Assembly (NCBI RefSeq): GCF_002019595.1
Contig: NZ_KV917369.1
Span: 592,458-656,457, forward strand
DNA from: Priestia abyssalis
Lineage (GTDB): Bacteria > Bacillota > Bacilli > Bacillales > Bacillaceae_H
Direction of reading: 5' to 3'
Length of the DNA stretch: 64,000 nucleotides
Positions within the stretch are counted from its first letter, which is position 1; every line of letters starts with the position of its first letter. Below are positions 16,774 to 25,107 of the stretch, piece by piece. The notes under the pieces are model-generated. The model had not been told where the DNA came from, did not search any database, and was given only the letters and a program-made list of their open reading frames with translations. The translations under genes and the position numbers were made by a program.

Positions 16774-16897
16774 GAAAGGAGAATCCTTTCTTATTTTTCT
16801 TTAACTAACGGCCGCACACCTGCCCTGTTTGTTCAATAAGAAAAGGAGATGCCGCAGCTACCTCCGTTGTTAAACTCTAGCCCCCGTTGAAGAAGGT

Positions 16898-17080
16898 TTA
16901 AGAAGTATATTTTCCAATTTGAGCCATCGCAACAACAATCAAAGAAAAGACTATAGCTAATACAGCATCGCGTTTTGTGGTTGTTTTTGCTATAGGCATC
17001 CATTTAATTTTACCTAATAAGCTAACTAATCTCGCGATAACAAAAAAGATAATAAAATAGCTGAAAAATAAACCAATCAC
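16898..17080 (-). CDS. Small membrane protein (60 aa, GTG start)
   Basis: Not recognised. The frame starts at GTG 17080 after GGTAGGGTGATTTT and encodes MIGLFFSYFIIFFVIARLVS ... VVAMAQIGKYTS: two hydrophobic helices separated by the basic loop KIKWMPIAKTTTKRD. The helix-loop-helix pattern and ribosome site make it likely to be real. It is the only gene of the accessory block on the minus strand. Confidence 0.5.
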   Translation of the reverse strand: MIGLFFSYFIIFFVIARLVSLLGKIKWMPIAKTTTKRDAVLAIVFSLIVVAMAQIGKYTS

Positions 17081-17136
17081 AAAATCACCCTACCATTTTT
17101 CTTTATTTTACCATTTTTTTTAAACCTGCTCCTTAG

Positions 17137-17199
17137 TTGAACAAAGGATATTTTTTTGTCTTCACCGAATGTATGATTTGTTATAAAATCGCACATTCG
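17137..17199. repeat. GAATGTA motif, copy 4, with direct-repeat lead-in
   Basis: The lead-in repeats that of copy 3; the motif CGAATGTATGATTTG ... GCACATTCG (17166-17199) has perfect CGAATGT/ACATTCG ends. A shorter copy 5 is at 17244-17269 (GGATGTATC ... CGTACATTC). Confidence 0.7.
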
Positions 17200-17309
17200 T
17201 TTTGTTGAATTTCCTCAATTTTGACGAAAATCAATGGTATAACGGATGTATCAAAAAAATCGTACATTCAAAACGTTGATGTTAGGAAGGTTGTAGAGAG
17301 GTGAATCAG

Positions 17310-17378
17310 GTGAAGGATGTGCAGCTCATTCGTAATAAACAACAACTGGAAGACATGAAATGGGCCCTGGAACGTTAA
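17310..17378 (+). pseudogene. Truncated tyrosine recombinase/integrase start
   Basis: GTG 17310 with an upstream GAGAGGTGAATCAG opens a frame MKDVQLIRNKQQLEDMKWAL that stops after 22 codons. The wording resembles the first residues of small Bacillus integrase/recombinase (XerC/D-type) proteins, whose next residues would normally enter the catalytic domain. Only this start remains; the rest is missing and a hairpin follows. Identification is by recollection of the N-terminal motif and is tentative. Confidence 0.4.
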
Positions 17379-17397
17379 GAAGAAAGGAAAAAACACA

Positions 17398-17442
17398 GTA
17401 AGCGACCTCGTTCATCCTTTTCGGAATCACAAGGTCGCTTAC
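17398..17442. terminator. Hairpin after the truncated recombinase
   Basis: GTAAGCGACC (17398-17407) pairs with GGTCGCTTAC (17433-17442), preceded by AAAAAACACA and followed by a short T-rich stretch. It may be the original gene's terminator left by an internal deletion. Confidence 0.6.
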
Positions 17443-17898
17443 ACTATTTCTTCACTCATTATACGTAGAATCCTTTCGGTCGTTTTTCGATTAGGAGGAT
17501 CTCCCCATGGCTAGAGAGTTCTTCTAAACATTAGTTTACTGTTGGTTACCCGGCCTATGTATGATATGCCTTCGCCTTACCTATGTCATTGGCTTCACCC
17601 TTTTCTTTGCTGAATCGGTTATTAGACTTGTCCCATGTACGTTTCGGTACACTTTGCCTTTCGCTACTTCACTGGTATCACCTTCTTTTTGAGGTAGTGT
17701 GTGTTGCTTGTATTTATCATATATGAAACTAGGAATCTTGTAAATACTAAAAATTATAAATTTTCTAAAAAATCTGATTATTTGTAAGGGTTTTCATGAA
17801 TCTTTAACATCTCTCACTGAACTCTAATTTGATTTTCACTTTCTTTTCACTTTTAAAAGGTAAAGTACAAAGTGAGCAGATGATGCTGCAGATTTTTT
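17443..17898. other. Non-coding region, possibly a structured-RNA remnant
   Basis: No gene seen. Read on the minus strand, 17480-17720 is purine-rich with many GAAG/GAAA words and a small GTGTAC-CGAAAC-GTACAT hairpin (around 17635-17652), unlike normal spacer. It could be a fragment of a group II intron or another structured RNA; not identified. 17720-17890 is A/T-rich spacer. Confidence 0.3.
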
Positions 17899-17960
17899 GG
17901 TTCTGGTGCAAAAACTATTTGATAGAGACATAGAACCTACATGGACTGTTTAATGACAGA

Positions 17961-18391
17961 TTATGATGCAATTCCAAGCAACTTATGTATGAATCCAACT
18001 TCATTTTTGGCAGACTTCACCTGTTGTTGGTGAACCTGTCCTTTTTTCATCATGTGCATGACTTCAATTCCTGTAAGGATCTTCTTAGCGGTCTGAAAGG
18101 ATTTGAATCCTAACATGGAACGTACTCGCTTCTTGATAAAACGGTGATCTTGTTCGACGATATTGTTCAAATATTGAATTTGCCTCATCTAGATGCCTTC
18201 CGGCATCTTTTTTTCGTTTTTCAACTGTTGAATCGCTACAGGATAAGCAGGATTCTTATCTACGGTAATCACTCTAGGTGTTGTAGAATGACAAGAAGCT
18301 AAGGCTTTTTTGAAAAAGCACTTGGCTGATTTTGCGTTTCTATTCTTGCTCAGATAAAAATCGATCGTATTTCCTTTGGAATCCACCGCAC
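17961..18391 (-). pseudogene. IS6 transposase, C-terminal part with nonsense codon
   Basis: Reading on from the IS66 insertion point, the frame encodes YRAVDSKGNTIDFYLSKNRN, the DDE Asp region VITVDKNPAYPVA, then PEGI, a TAG stop at 18191-18189, and continues in frame with MRQIQYLNNIVEQDHRFIKK, including the catalytic Glu in VEQDHRFIKKR, to the normal C-terminus. So the gene is broken twice: by the IS66 insertion and by the stop. The transposase cannot be made from this copy. Confidence 0.9.
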
Positions 18392-18483
18392 GATATAAAG
18401 TAAGCCCCCATTCAAACAACGCATATAAACACGCAGCACCTCCCGGTACGATACATGTATGAATCAAAGGAGGTGCATGTCTT

Positions 18484-18678
18484 ATGCCACAACAAAAATT
18501 AACGATTGTCCCCGTCACACTACACCCAGCTACTCAACATTCTTTATCATCCACTTCTTCAAAAGATCCTTCAATAAGCATTTGCACGATCAAAACGGCA
18601 AACGCGGAAATATCCTTCTATGGCGGCGTAGGTGAGCACGTTATCCAAACCGTTATGAGGGAGTTGAAACATCTGTGA
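18484..18678 (+). CDS. tnpA: IS66 TnpA-like accessory protein (short form)
   Basis: 64 residues. The end, ICTIKTANAEISFYGGVGEHVIQTVMRELKHL, corresponds to the C-terminal part of IS66 orf1 products, which are required for transposition together with TnpB and TnpC; the N-terminal DNA-binding region seen in longer TnpA is lacking. Short forms of this kind occur in Firmicutes IS66 elements. It overlaps tnpB by 4 bp, so translation is coupled. GGAGGTGCATGTCTT gives a good ribosome site. Confidence 0.8.
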   Translation: MPQQKLTIVPVTLHPATQHSLSSTSSKDPSISICTIKTANAEISFYGGVGEHVIQTVMRELKHL

Positions 18679-19028
18679 AATACGATTATACAAGTGTGAA
18701 AAATATCTACATCATTTGCGGAAAGACCGATATGCGAAAAGGCATAGACGGGCTTGCCACACTGATTCAAGATTCTTTCGAACTTGATCCATATGGCGAT
18801 TCCATTTTCTTATTTTCAGGATGGAGTAAAGATCGCTACAAATGTCTGTATTTTGATGGAGATGGCTTCGCCATGCTTTATAAGCGTTTAGATAGTGGAA
18901 AACTTCAATGGCCAAAAGATGAAAATGAAGTACGTAATCTTTCACAACAGGAGCTCCGATGGTTACTTGAAGGGTTATCCATTCAGCAGCCAAAAGCCAT
19001 TCAACCATCACTAAAAGGCGCGTTCTAA
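18675..19028 (+). CDS. tnpB: IS66 TnpB accessory protein
   Basis: 117 residues with the full IS66 orf2 pattern: IYIICGKTDMRKGIDGLATL at residues 11-30, FLFSGWSKDRYKCLYFDGDG in the middle and QELRWLLEGLSIQQPKA at the end. It is needed for transposition; its biochemical role is unclear. It sits between tnpA (4-bp overlap) and tnpC (81-bp gap) in the usual order. Confidence 0.95.
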   Translation: MKYDYTSVKNIYIICGKTDMRKGIDGLATLIQDSFELDPYGDSIFLFSGWSKDRYKCLYFDGDGFAMLYKRLDSGKLQWPKDENEVRNLSQQELRWLLEGLSIQQPKAIQPSLKGAF

Positions 19029-19109
19029 AATCGTTCAAGTTGGTATTTTTATCTTTATTTCACTATTCAAACTGATTATAATAGGAGGAACGAAACTGAA
19101 CGGAAAGTA

Positions 19110-20714
19110 GTGAATGTTGTGTCGAACGCTTCTTTTAATAACGAAAGTAAAGATGAGAAATTAATTCGACTGCTTGAAGAACAATTAGCTCATTCGAATC
19201 AACAAAATAAAGAGTTATCGAAAAAGTTGGATCAATCATTGAAACAGATTGAATCGTTGACGCAACAACTTCAACATTTAACAAAACTCTTATATGGCTC
19301 TAAAACAGAAAAATCTAAATACAATACGCCCGACGGGCAAGTGTCCTTATTTGAGGATGACCCGTCTTTTACTGATTCTGAGCACACAGAAGAACAAAGC
19401 CAACAGACGATTTCTTATACTGTTGTTCGAAACATCCAGAAGAAAAAGAGAAATGATTCATTGCGAGATGATGTAGAAATAGAAGCGATCCATCATCATC
19501 CAGACAATACCATCTGTGACTGTTGTCAACATCAAATGGTTGAAATCGGCGGAACGGTTGTCCGTGAAGAAGCTACATTTATTCCCGCAAAAATGATGAA
19601 AGTACAGCATATTGAACATGCCTACGAATGTAGGAACTGCAAAAGTGATGCATCACAATCCGCACAAATTAAGCGTGGAAAAGCACCACATCCACCGATT
19701 CAACGTAGCATCGCAAGCCCTAGCGTGCTTGCCAAAGTCATCTATGATAAATTTGCGCAATACTTACCCCTTTACTGCCAGGTAAAGGAATGGTCACGTT
19801 ATGGTCTAGATACGAATGATAAAAATCTTTCTAATTGGGTCATACGTGCAGCACATGATTGGCTACTACCTATTTATGAACGAATGAAAGAGTTGATGAT
19901 GTTTAAATCTGTTCTACATGTCGACGAAACGTATTCCCAAATTATTCATCGTTCTGATGGGAAATCTGGTCAATCCAATGCCTATAACTGGGTATATCGA
20001 AGTGTGCCAAGCCAAGGTCCCTTGATTATTCTATTTCAAAGCTCTTTATCACGGGCTCGGTCCGTCCTTGAAAGTTTCACGGAGGGGTATTCCGGTACAA
20101 TTATTTGTGATGGTTACTCTGCCTACGATAAGATTGGCGGAATTACCTTGGCAAATTGTTGGGCACATGTTCGTCGTTATTGGTTGAAAGCCGACAGTAA
20201 GAATGGCCAAGTTGGTGTGAAGTATTGTGATGAATTATATCGACTAGAAAGGAAATTTAAACATTTGTCTCCGAGCAAGCGCAGAAAAAAACGCCAAAAA
20301 TACTCGAAGCTAATCGTTGACAAATTTCTTAACTGGATTGAAACATCACCATTCTACGGAAAAAATGCCCTCGCAAAGGCAGCTGAATATACGTTGAACC
20401 GAGCAAATGGGCTTAAAGCATTCTTGAACGATGGCCGCATTGAGATTGATAATAATCCAGCCGAAAACGCCATCCGCCCTAATGTCATTGGTCGAAAAAA
20501 TTGGCTCTTTAGTGTTAGTGAAGCCGGTGCAAAAGCGAACGCTATCTGTTTAAGTATCGCAGAAACCGCTAAAAGCAACGGTGTGGATTTCTACGAATAC
20601 ATAAAGAGACTTTTGACGGACCTGCCGAATATCGGCATCCATCAAAACCCTGAAATTCTAGATCAGTACATGCCCTGGTCAAAAATGATTCAAGCATCAT
20701 GTAATATAAAATAA
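19110..20714 (+). CDS. tnpC: IS66 transposase TnpC (DDE)
   Basis: 534 residues. N-terminal coiled coil (about residues 15-60, many Gln/Glu/Leu), a zinc-binding segment CDCCQHQM ... CRNCKSD, then the DDE catalytic core: Asp in VLHVDETYSQ, Asp in ICDGYSAYDK, and Glu in IEIDNNPAENAIRP, followed by the usual C-terminal SLAETAKSNG-like helix (SIAETAKSNGVDFYEYI). Full length and free of stops. GTG start after GGAACGAAACTGAACGGAAAG. A hairpin (20718-20755) ends the unit. Confidence 0.96.
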   Translation: MNVVSNASFNNESKDEKLIRLLEEQLAHSNQQNKELSKKLDQSLKQIESLTQQLQHLTKLLYGSKTEKSKYNTPDGQVSLFEDDPSFTDSEHTEEQSQQTISYTVVRNIQKKKRNDSLRDDVEIEAIHHHPDNTICDCCQHQMVEIGGTVVREEATFIPAKMMKVQHIEHAYECRNCKSDASQSAQIKRGKAPHPPIQRSIASPSVLAKVIYDKFAQYLPLYCQVKEWSRYGLDTNDKNLSNWVIRAAHDWLLPIYERMKELMMFKSVLHVDETYSQIIHRSDGKSGQSNAYNWVYRSVPSQGPLIILFQSSLSRARSVLESFTEGYSGTIICDGYSAYDKIGGITLANCWAHVRRYWLKADSKNGQVGVKYCDELYRLERKFKHLSPSKRRKKRQKYSKLIVDKFLNWIETSPFYGKNALAKAAEYTLNRANGLKAFLNDGRIEIDNNPAENAIRPNVIGRKNWLFSVSEAGAKANAICLSIAETAKSNGVDFYEYIKRLLTDLPNIGIHQNPEILDQYMPWSKMIQASCNIK

Positions 20715-20717
20715 ATT

Positions 20718-20755
20718 AAGCCGTATTTCCGATAAAAAATCATAAAAATACGGCT
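20718..20755 (+). terminator. Hairpin after IS66 tnpC
   Basis: AGCCGTATTT pairs with AAATACGGCT near the right end of IS66; weak T run. Confidence 0.6.
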
Positions 20756-20812
20756 ATTTATCATGCGTACCGTGAAGGTGCGCTATTTTTTATTTCGGGC
20801 TTACGATATAAA

Positions 20813-21084
20813 TACATCCATTGACCTTTTACTTTGATGTACGTTTCGTCCACTCTCCATGAGTCATTGGTTGGCTTAAGATGACGACGGATTCGTTTAT
20901 CCAATTCAGGACTATACTGATGAACCCAACGCATAATGGTTGTATGAGCGATCGGCAGGCCTCGCTCCTCCATCATTTCCGCCAAATCACGAAAACTTAG
21001 GTTGTACCGTAGGTACCATCTTACCGTTAATAAAATAATATCAGGCTGATAGTGCCTCCATTTGAACAAATTTTCCTTTTCCAT
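20813..21084 (-). pseudogene. IS6 transposase, N-terminal part
   Basis: Encodes MEKENLFKWRHYQPDIILLT through the helix-turn-helix region RDLAEMMEERGLPIAHTTIM and the first catalytic Asp in SWRVDETYIKVKGQWMYLYR, then runs into the IS66 end. The start at 21084 is the usual IS6 N-terminus; an upstream in-frame ATG at 21093 is less likely. It joins the piece at 17961-18391 when IS66 is removed. Confidence 0.92.
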
Positions 21085-21242
21085 ACCGATCACACACCTT
21101 TTTTAGAGTAATAGTATCAGTATGTCCAAGATTTAGAGATTAGTTTCAAGTCAGCTGAAATTTTTGCACCAGAACCCGTTTTTGCACCATACCCCTTGGC
21201 ATATTCCCAATATGAATGTTTGGATGTGAAGGGAATCCTAAA

Positions 21243-21301
21243 CCTTATCATAAAAATTTAAACATAAATAAAAAGAATCCCTCATTTTGAAAGCGTTTTA
21301 T
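21243..21301 (+). promoter_or_regulatory. 59-bp conserved upstream block, copy A, with cre
   Basis: Identical at 56 of 59 positions to 29623-29681. It ends in TGAAAGCGTTTTAT (21288-21301), a cre-like sequence overlapping the -35 of the following promoter. The AT-rich part (TTTAAACATAAATAAAAAG) is a candidate binding site for the nearby YesN-type response regulator (inference). Confidence 0.8.
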
Positions 21302-21313
21302 AAAATATATAAT
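21285..21313 (+). promoter_or_regulatory. Promoter of the sugar ABC transporter operon
   Basis: TTTTGA (21285-21290), 17-bp spacer, TATAAT (21308-21313). The weak -35 suggests activator dependence; the cre overlaps it. Confidence 0.65.
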
Positions 21314-21418
21314 CAATCTCAGAAGTACAGAAGATCAGTAATATGAAAAGGCATATTGTGGTCAATCTAAACTTCGAACAAAAAAGAAAGCGATACCAAA
21401 GGGGGGTTCTACGAAAGT

Positions 21419-22804
21419 ATGAAAAAAATAGTTTCTTTAGTTTCAGGTTTAGTTTTAATAGCTTCATTAATAGGCTGTAGTTCAACTCAGTCTTCAAATG
21501 GGGCTGACGAAAAGATTGTCGTTTGGACACAAGCAGCAGCAGATCATCCGGAGGGAAAAATGTTTGCAGATCGTGTTAAGAGCTACAATGCAGAAAACCC
21601 GGACAAGCTACAGGTTGAGATAAAAAATATTACAAGAGCTGGTGCCGGTTCAGGTTATATTGACAAGTTGAATGCAGCCATTACTGCTAACGACATGCCT
21701 GATATCTTTACACTCGATGGCCCAGACGTGGCGGCATACGTAGAATCAGGAGTAATTGGTGAGTTAGATGGCTATATGACTGAAGGATTTAAAGAGGGCT
21801 TTACTGATGCGATGATTGATCAAGGAACTGTAGACAATAAATTTTATGCCATGGGTTACTCAGATTCCGGTGTTGCTGTTATGTACAATGAAGACATGAT
21901 TAATGCTCTACCAGAGGATGTTAAAGCAATGGTACCAGGCCCTGATGAAGATTGGAAATGGGATGAATTTGTGAACCTTTCCAGAAAAATTGATGAATTT
22001 GCTAAGACAACAAGCGACCCTGCTTATAAGGATTATGAAATTGCAACTAGCTTGCTCTTAACGGATATTACCGCTGGTGCCTATGAATTAGGAACATATT
22101 ACTTTACACCATTATTATGGGGTAATGACACGAATATTGTAGATAAAGACGGTGTTACTGTAGATGGCGTTTTGAACAGTGAGAAGAGTGTTGAATCTTT
22201 AACAAAATTTGCTCAATTGTTTAAAGGTGAACCATTAGCAAACGCTTCAGAATCTGAGAAAACGTTCCACAGTGGTAAATCAGCATTAGCTGTAGCCGGG
22301 TTCTGGTATGTCAACGAAATTAAGAGTAATTATCCAAACCTTAAGTTTAGAACTGTTAGATATCCGAAGATGGATGAAGGCTATAATGGCTTATACACAC
22401 CATCAGGCAGTTGGGCATTCGTTAGAAATGGACAAATTGAAGATGAAGAACGGGTTAAGCAGGTTGTAGGAGTTATGGAGTGGATTACTAATGATGAAGC
22501 GGCCAAAGAATACTATCAGAAAAATGGTTCTATTCCAGCTAGAGTTAATTCAATTGATGCTATTGATACAGAAACCGATAATCCTTACTACAATGAAGCT
22601 TGGAAAGTGTTAAAGTACCAAGTTGAAAATACAAACAAGGCTCGCCCGGTATCGCCAGGGTACCCATACCTATCTGAAACTTTTTCAAAAGATGTCATCT
22701 TAAAGATCGCTCAAAATAAAACAACAGATTCAGAAACAATTAAAAAATATTTGGATGAAGCCGTCAAGAAAATTGATCTGGAGTTTGAAAAATATGGAAA
22801 ATAG
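21419..22804 (+). CDS. Extracellular sugar-binding lipoprotein of an ABC importer
   Basis: 461 residues, family 1 (MalE-like) solute-binding protein. Signal peptide with lipobox LIGC at about residues 17-20, then a Ser/Asn linker and the two-lobed binding domain (IVVWTQAAADHPEGKMFADR, MPDIFTLDGPDVAAYVESG, FHSGKSALAVAGFWYVNEI, PSGSWAFV). It captures a sugar outside the membrane and delivers it to the permeases encoded 55 bp downstream. Position in a fructan region makes a fructo-oligosaccharide the best guess for substrate (inference). Promoter with cre upstream, ribosome site GGGGGG before ATG 21419. Confidence 0.88.
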   Translation: MKKIVSLVSGLVLIASLIGCSSTQSSNGADEKIVVWTQAAADHPEGKMFADRVKSYNAENPDKLQVEIKNITRAGAGSGYIDKLNAAITANDMPDIFTLDGPDVAAYVESGVIGELDGYMTEGFKEGFTDAMIDQGTVDNKFYAMGYSDSGVAVMYNEDMINALPEDVKAMVPGPDEDWKWDEFVNLSRKIDEFAKTTSDPAYKDYEIATSLLLTDITAGAYELGTYYFTPLLWGNDTNIVDKDGVTVDGVLNSEKSVESLTKFAQLFKGEPLANASESEKTFHSGKSALAVAGFWYVNEIKSNYPNLKFRTVRYPKMDEGYNGLYTPSGSWAFVRNGQIEDEERVKQVVGVMEWITNDEAAKEYYQKNGSIPARVNSIDAIDTETDNPYYNEAWKVLKYQVENTNKARPVSPGYPYLSETFSKDVILKIAQNKTTDSETIKKYLDEAVKKIDLEFEKYGK

Positions 22805-22859
22805 GATATAAAATAAAGGGGTGAGTTCCCATCTCGCCTCTTTATACAAAGGATGTGTA

Positions 22860-23816
22860 ATGGTGAGTAATCTAAATTATAATCGATCGGTGGGAAAACT
22901 AAATCTTAAACGGTTTGTAAAGGTAAGAAACCTAAATGGACACTATAAACGAAGTGAAGTCACAGCAGCATTTGGATTTTTAACCCCTGCAATGGTGTTA
23001 GCGTTACTCTTTCTCGTGCTGCCAATCGTATTAGCATTTACGTATGCTTTTACAGATTATTATTTATTGAAACCTAACGATAAACAATTTATTGGTTTGA
23101 ATAACTTTAGCAGAATGCTCACTGACGGGGTTTTAAGAACGAGTTTCCTCAATACCTTACAGTTTGTATTGCTTGTAGTGCCTCTTCAACTTTCAATGGC
23201 TCTTGGTTTAGCCATGATTGTGAATAAGAAGATTAAAGGCAATGGTTTCTTTAGAGCAGCTTATTTTTCACCAGCCGTGTTGTCCTTAGTCGTTATTTCC
23301 ATCCTTTGGACAGTGATGCTTAACCCGACATCGGGTTTGATCAATCAAATTCTTATGAATTTAGGTCTGGAAAAACAACCTTTTCTCACAAGCCCTAGTC
23401 AAGCGATGTTGTCGATTATTGTGATATCAGCTTGGTCTGGTTGTGGATATCAGATGATGATTTTCTTAGCTGGATTAAAGAATATTGACCCTAGTCTATA
23501 TGAAGCAGCAGATATTGATGGAGCAAATACGCGGCATAAGTTTTTATACATTACCATACCTGCTTTAAAACCAATTACGATGTTTCTTGTTATTACAACG
23601 ACCATCCAAGCATTTAAATTGATTGTACAACCAATGGTTATGACTGGCGGGGGAGCGGATAATTCGACGATGACCATCCTGCAATATATCTATGAGTACG
23701 GTTTCCGTCATAGAAATATCGGTTATGCAAGTGCTATTACCCTAGTGTTTACGGTGTTCTTGGTTGGCTTATCAATAGGGATTAAAAAACTATTTAAGGA
23801 GGAGCAAGCAGAGTGA
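22860..23816 (+). CDS. Sugar ABC transporter permease (MalF type)
   Basis: About 318 residues from ATG 22860 (AAAGGATGTGTA upstream); a GTG at 22821 would add 13 residues and cannot be excluded. Six transmembrane helices beginning FGFLTPAMVLALLFLVLPIV, and the cytoplasmic coupling motif EAADIDGANTRHKFLYITIP that contacts the ATPase. Forms the membrane channel with the next gene, with which it overlaps by 4 bp. No ATPase gene is in the cluster; a shared MsmX-type ATPase elsewhere is the usual solution in Bacillus. Confidence 0.92.
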   Translation: MVSNLNYNRSVGKLNLKRFVKVRNLNGHYKRSEVTAAFGFLTPAMVLALLFLVLPIVLAFTYAFTDYYLLKPNDKQFIGLNNFSRMLTDGVLRTSFLNTLQFVLLVVPLQLSMALGLAMIVNKKIKGNGFFRAAYFSPAVLSLVVISILWTVMLNPTSGLINQILMNLGLEKQPFLTSPSQAMLSIIVISAWSGCGYQMMIFLAGLKNIDPSLYEAADIDGANTRHKFLYITIPALKPITMFLVITTTIQAFKLIVQPMVMTGGGADNSTMTILQYIYEYGFRHRNIGYASAITLVFTVFLVGLSIGIKKLFKEEQAE

Positions 23817-24646
23817 AATTATTAAAGAAAATACTATTTTACTTGTTGGCTATAGTTGTAGCGATGCAATTCCTTGTTCCTCTCATTTGGATGATGCTTT
23901 CTTCTTTAAAAATTGATGAGGTGATATACAGGGATATTAGTTCGATCTATGCAATAGTTCCAAAATTTTCGGATTTATCACTTAAATCTTATACAGAGTT
24001 GCTGGGTTTTTACAATATTTTTGGAAACTTGTTGAACAGTTTGATTTATGCGTCTATAACCGTTATTTTCGGATTGACAATCAACTCGTTAGCGGGGTAT
24101 GCCTTAGCAAGATTTGAATTTCCATTTAAGGACTCAATCTTAATTATTATCATTGCATTAATGATTGTACCGATTGAGGCTACCATTCTTCCGTTATTTT
24201 TAGTCGTGAACGAGATGGGGTTAATTAATACAGTACTAGGATACTTAATTCCATTCTTGGTAAATGTGATGAATATCTTCTTATTTAGACAACACTTTTT
24301 ATCTTTTCCAGGTGAACTGATTGAATCTGCCAAGATTGATGGCTTGGGTGAAATCGGCTGTTTTTTCCGTATCGTTGTACCTTCGAGTTTAAACATGTAT
24401 GTAACAGTAGGAATCTTAACATTTTTAGCTTCCTGGAACGATTTCCTATGGCCAGTCATGGCACTTTCAAATGCAGATTTAATGCCAATTCAAGTTGCAT
24501 TGAACGCAGTTTTTAGTGATAAGTATAATATATTTACAAGTCATATTATGGCTGCATTAACCATTGTTACAATTCCAATCGTTATACTTTATATTGTCTT
24601 TCAAAGATATATTGTGGAAGGTTCAATGCGAAGTGGCATCAAATAA
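23813..24646 (+). CDS. Sugar ABC transporter permease (MalG type)
   Basis: 277 residues, GTG start overlapping the previous stop (GTGA). Six helices; the coupling loop ESAKIDGLGEIGCFFRIVVP and the typical C-terminal end RYIVEGSMRSGIK are present. Completes the permease pair. A terminator hairpin follows at 24766-24795. Confidence 0.93.
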   Translation: MKLLKKILFYLLAIVVAMQFLVPLIWMMLSSLKIDEVIYRDISSIYAIVPKFSDLSLKSYTELLGFYNIFGNLLNSLIYASITVIFGLTINSLAGYALARFEFPFKDSILIIIIALMIVPIEATILPLFLVVNEMGLINTVLGYLIPFLVNVMNIFLFRQHFLSFPGELIESAKIDGLGEIGCFFRIVVPSSLNMYVTVGILTFLASWNDFLWPVMALSNADLMPIQVALNAVFSDKYNIFTSHIMAALTIVTIPIVILYIVFQRYIVEGSMRSGIK

Positions 24647-25107
24647 AGAGGTATTATAAGAATAAGTCAGAGACAATAAACGTCTATATACAAAAGCATA
24701 AAGAAATGGTAAGCAAATAAACCGCTTTTTCATTTTCCCCCTAAAATCGATAAAAGTAAAATACGAAAGAACAAGTGCCTCTTCACTTGTTCTTTGTTTT
24801 GGGGCCAAGACATTAGGATTAATTTAGTAAATCTCCTCATTCATAACAAACATTTACGACGGAAGAAAAAACGAGACTAAACGACATAAAAAACATGGAC
24901 TTGAAATGGAAGAATTATTTCAAGGTTATATATTTATCTTTCGTAATTCAGATTATTATAACGTCATACATGGAAAAAAGTAGCCTCATTTCCCGTCGGA
25001 TTGATTGCAACATAATTATGCCCAAAGTGGTAAAGAATATGTTTATAACTTTTTATGCTTCAATGATAAACTACTATATAAAAAAATGACGAGTTAAGGT
25101 GTATAGA
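24647..25107. other. Intergenic region before the two-component system
   Basis: Holds the transporter operon terminator and presumably the promoter of the kinase gene. A 64-codon frame at 24895-25089 has no ribosome site and no recognisable character and is not called. Confidence 0.5.
24766..24795 (+). terminator. Terminator of the sugar ABC operon
   Basis: AAAGAACAAGTG (24766-24777) pairs with CACTTGTTCTTT (24784-24795), followed by GTTTTG. Confidence 0.8.

Larger units (their letters stand above)
18400..20804 (+). mobile_element. IS66-family insertion sequence, complete
   Basis: 2405 bp bounded by GTAAGCCC ... GGGCTTAC and flanked by an exact 8-bp target duplication GATATAAA (18392-18399 and 20805-20812), the duplication length of IS66. 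All three genes of the family (tnpA-, tnpB-, tnpC-type) are present and unbroken. It is inserted in the IS6 transposase gene at the codons for YR. Confidence 0.95.
17899..21176 (-). mobile_element. IS6-family insertion sequence, split by IS66
   Basis: Ends GGTTCTGGTGCAAAAA (17899-17914) and TTTTTGCACCAGAACC (21161-21176) are perfect 16-bp terminal repeats of IS6 (IS240/IS431) type. Removing the nested IS66 and one 8-bp duplication leaves about 865 bp, a normal IS6 length. The flanking octamers (GATTTTTT, CGTTTTTG) are not duplicates. A further TTTTTGCACCA just outside the right end (21181-21191) suggests an earlier copy or adjacent deletion. Confidence 0.9.

Noticed and set aside
24895..25089. 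64-codon frame before the histidine kinase
   Set aside because: No ribosome site, no recognisable pattern; probably leader DNA.
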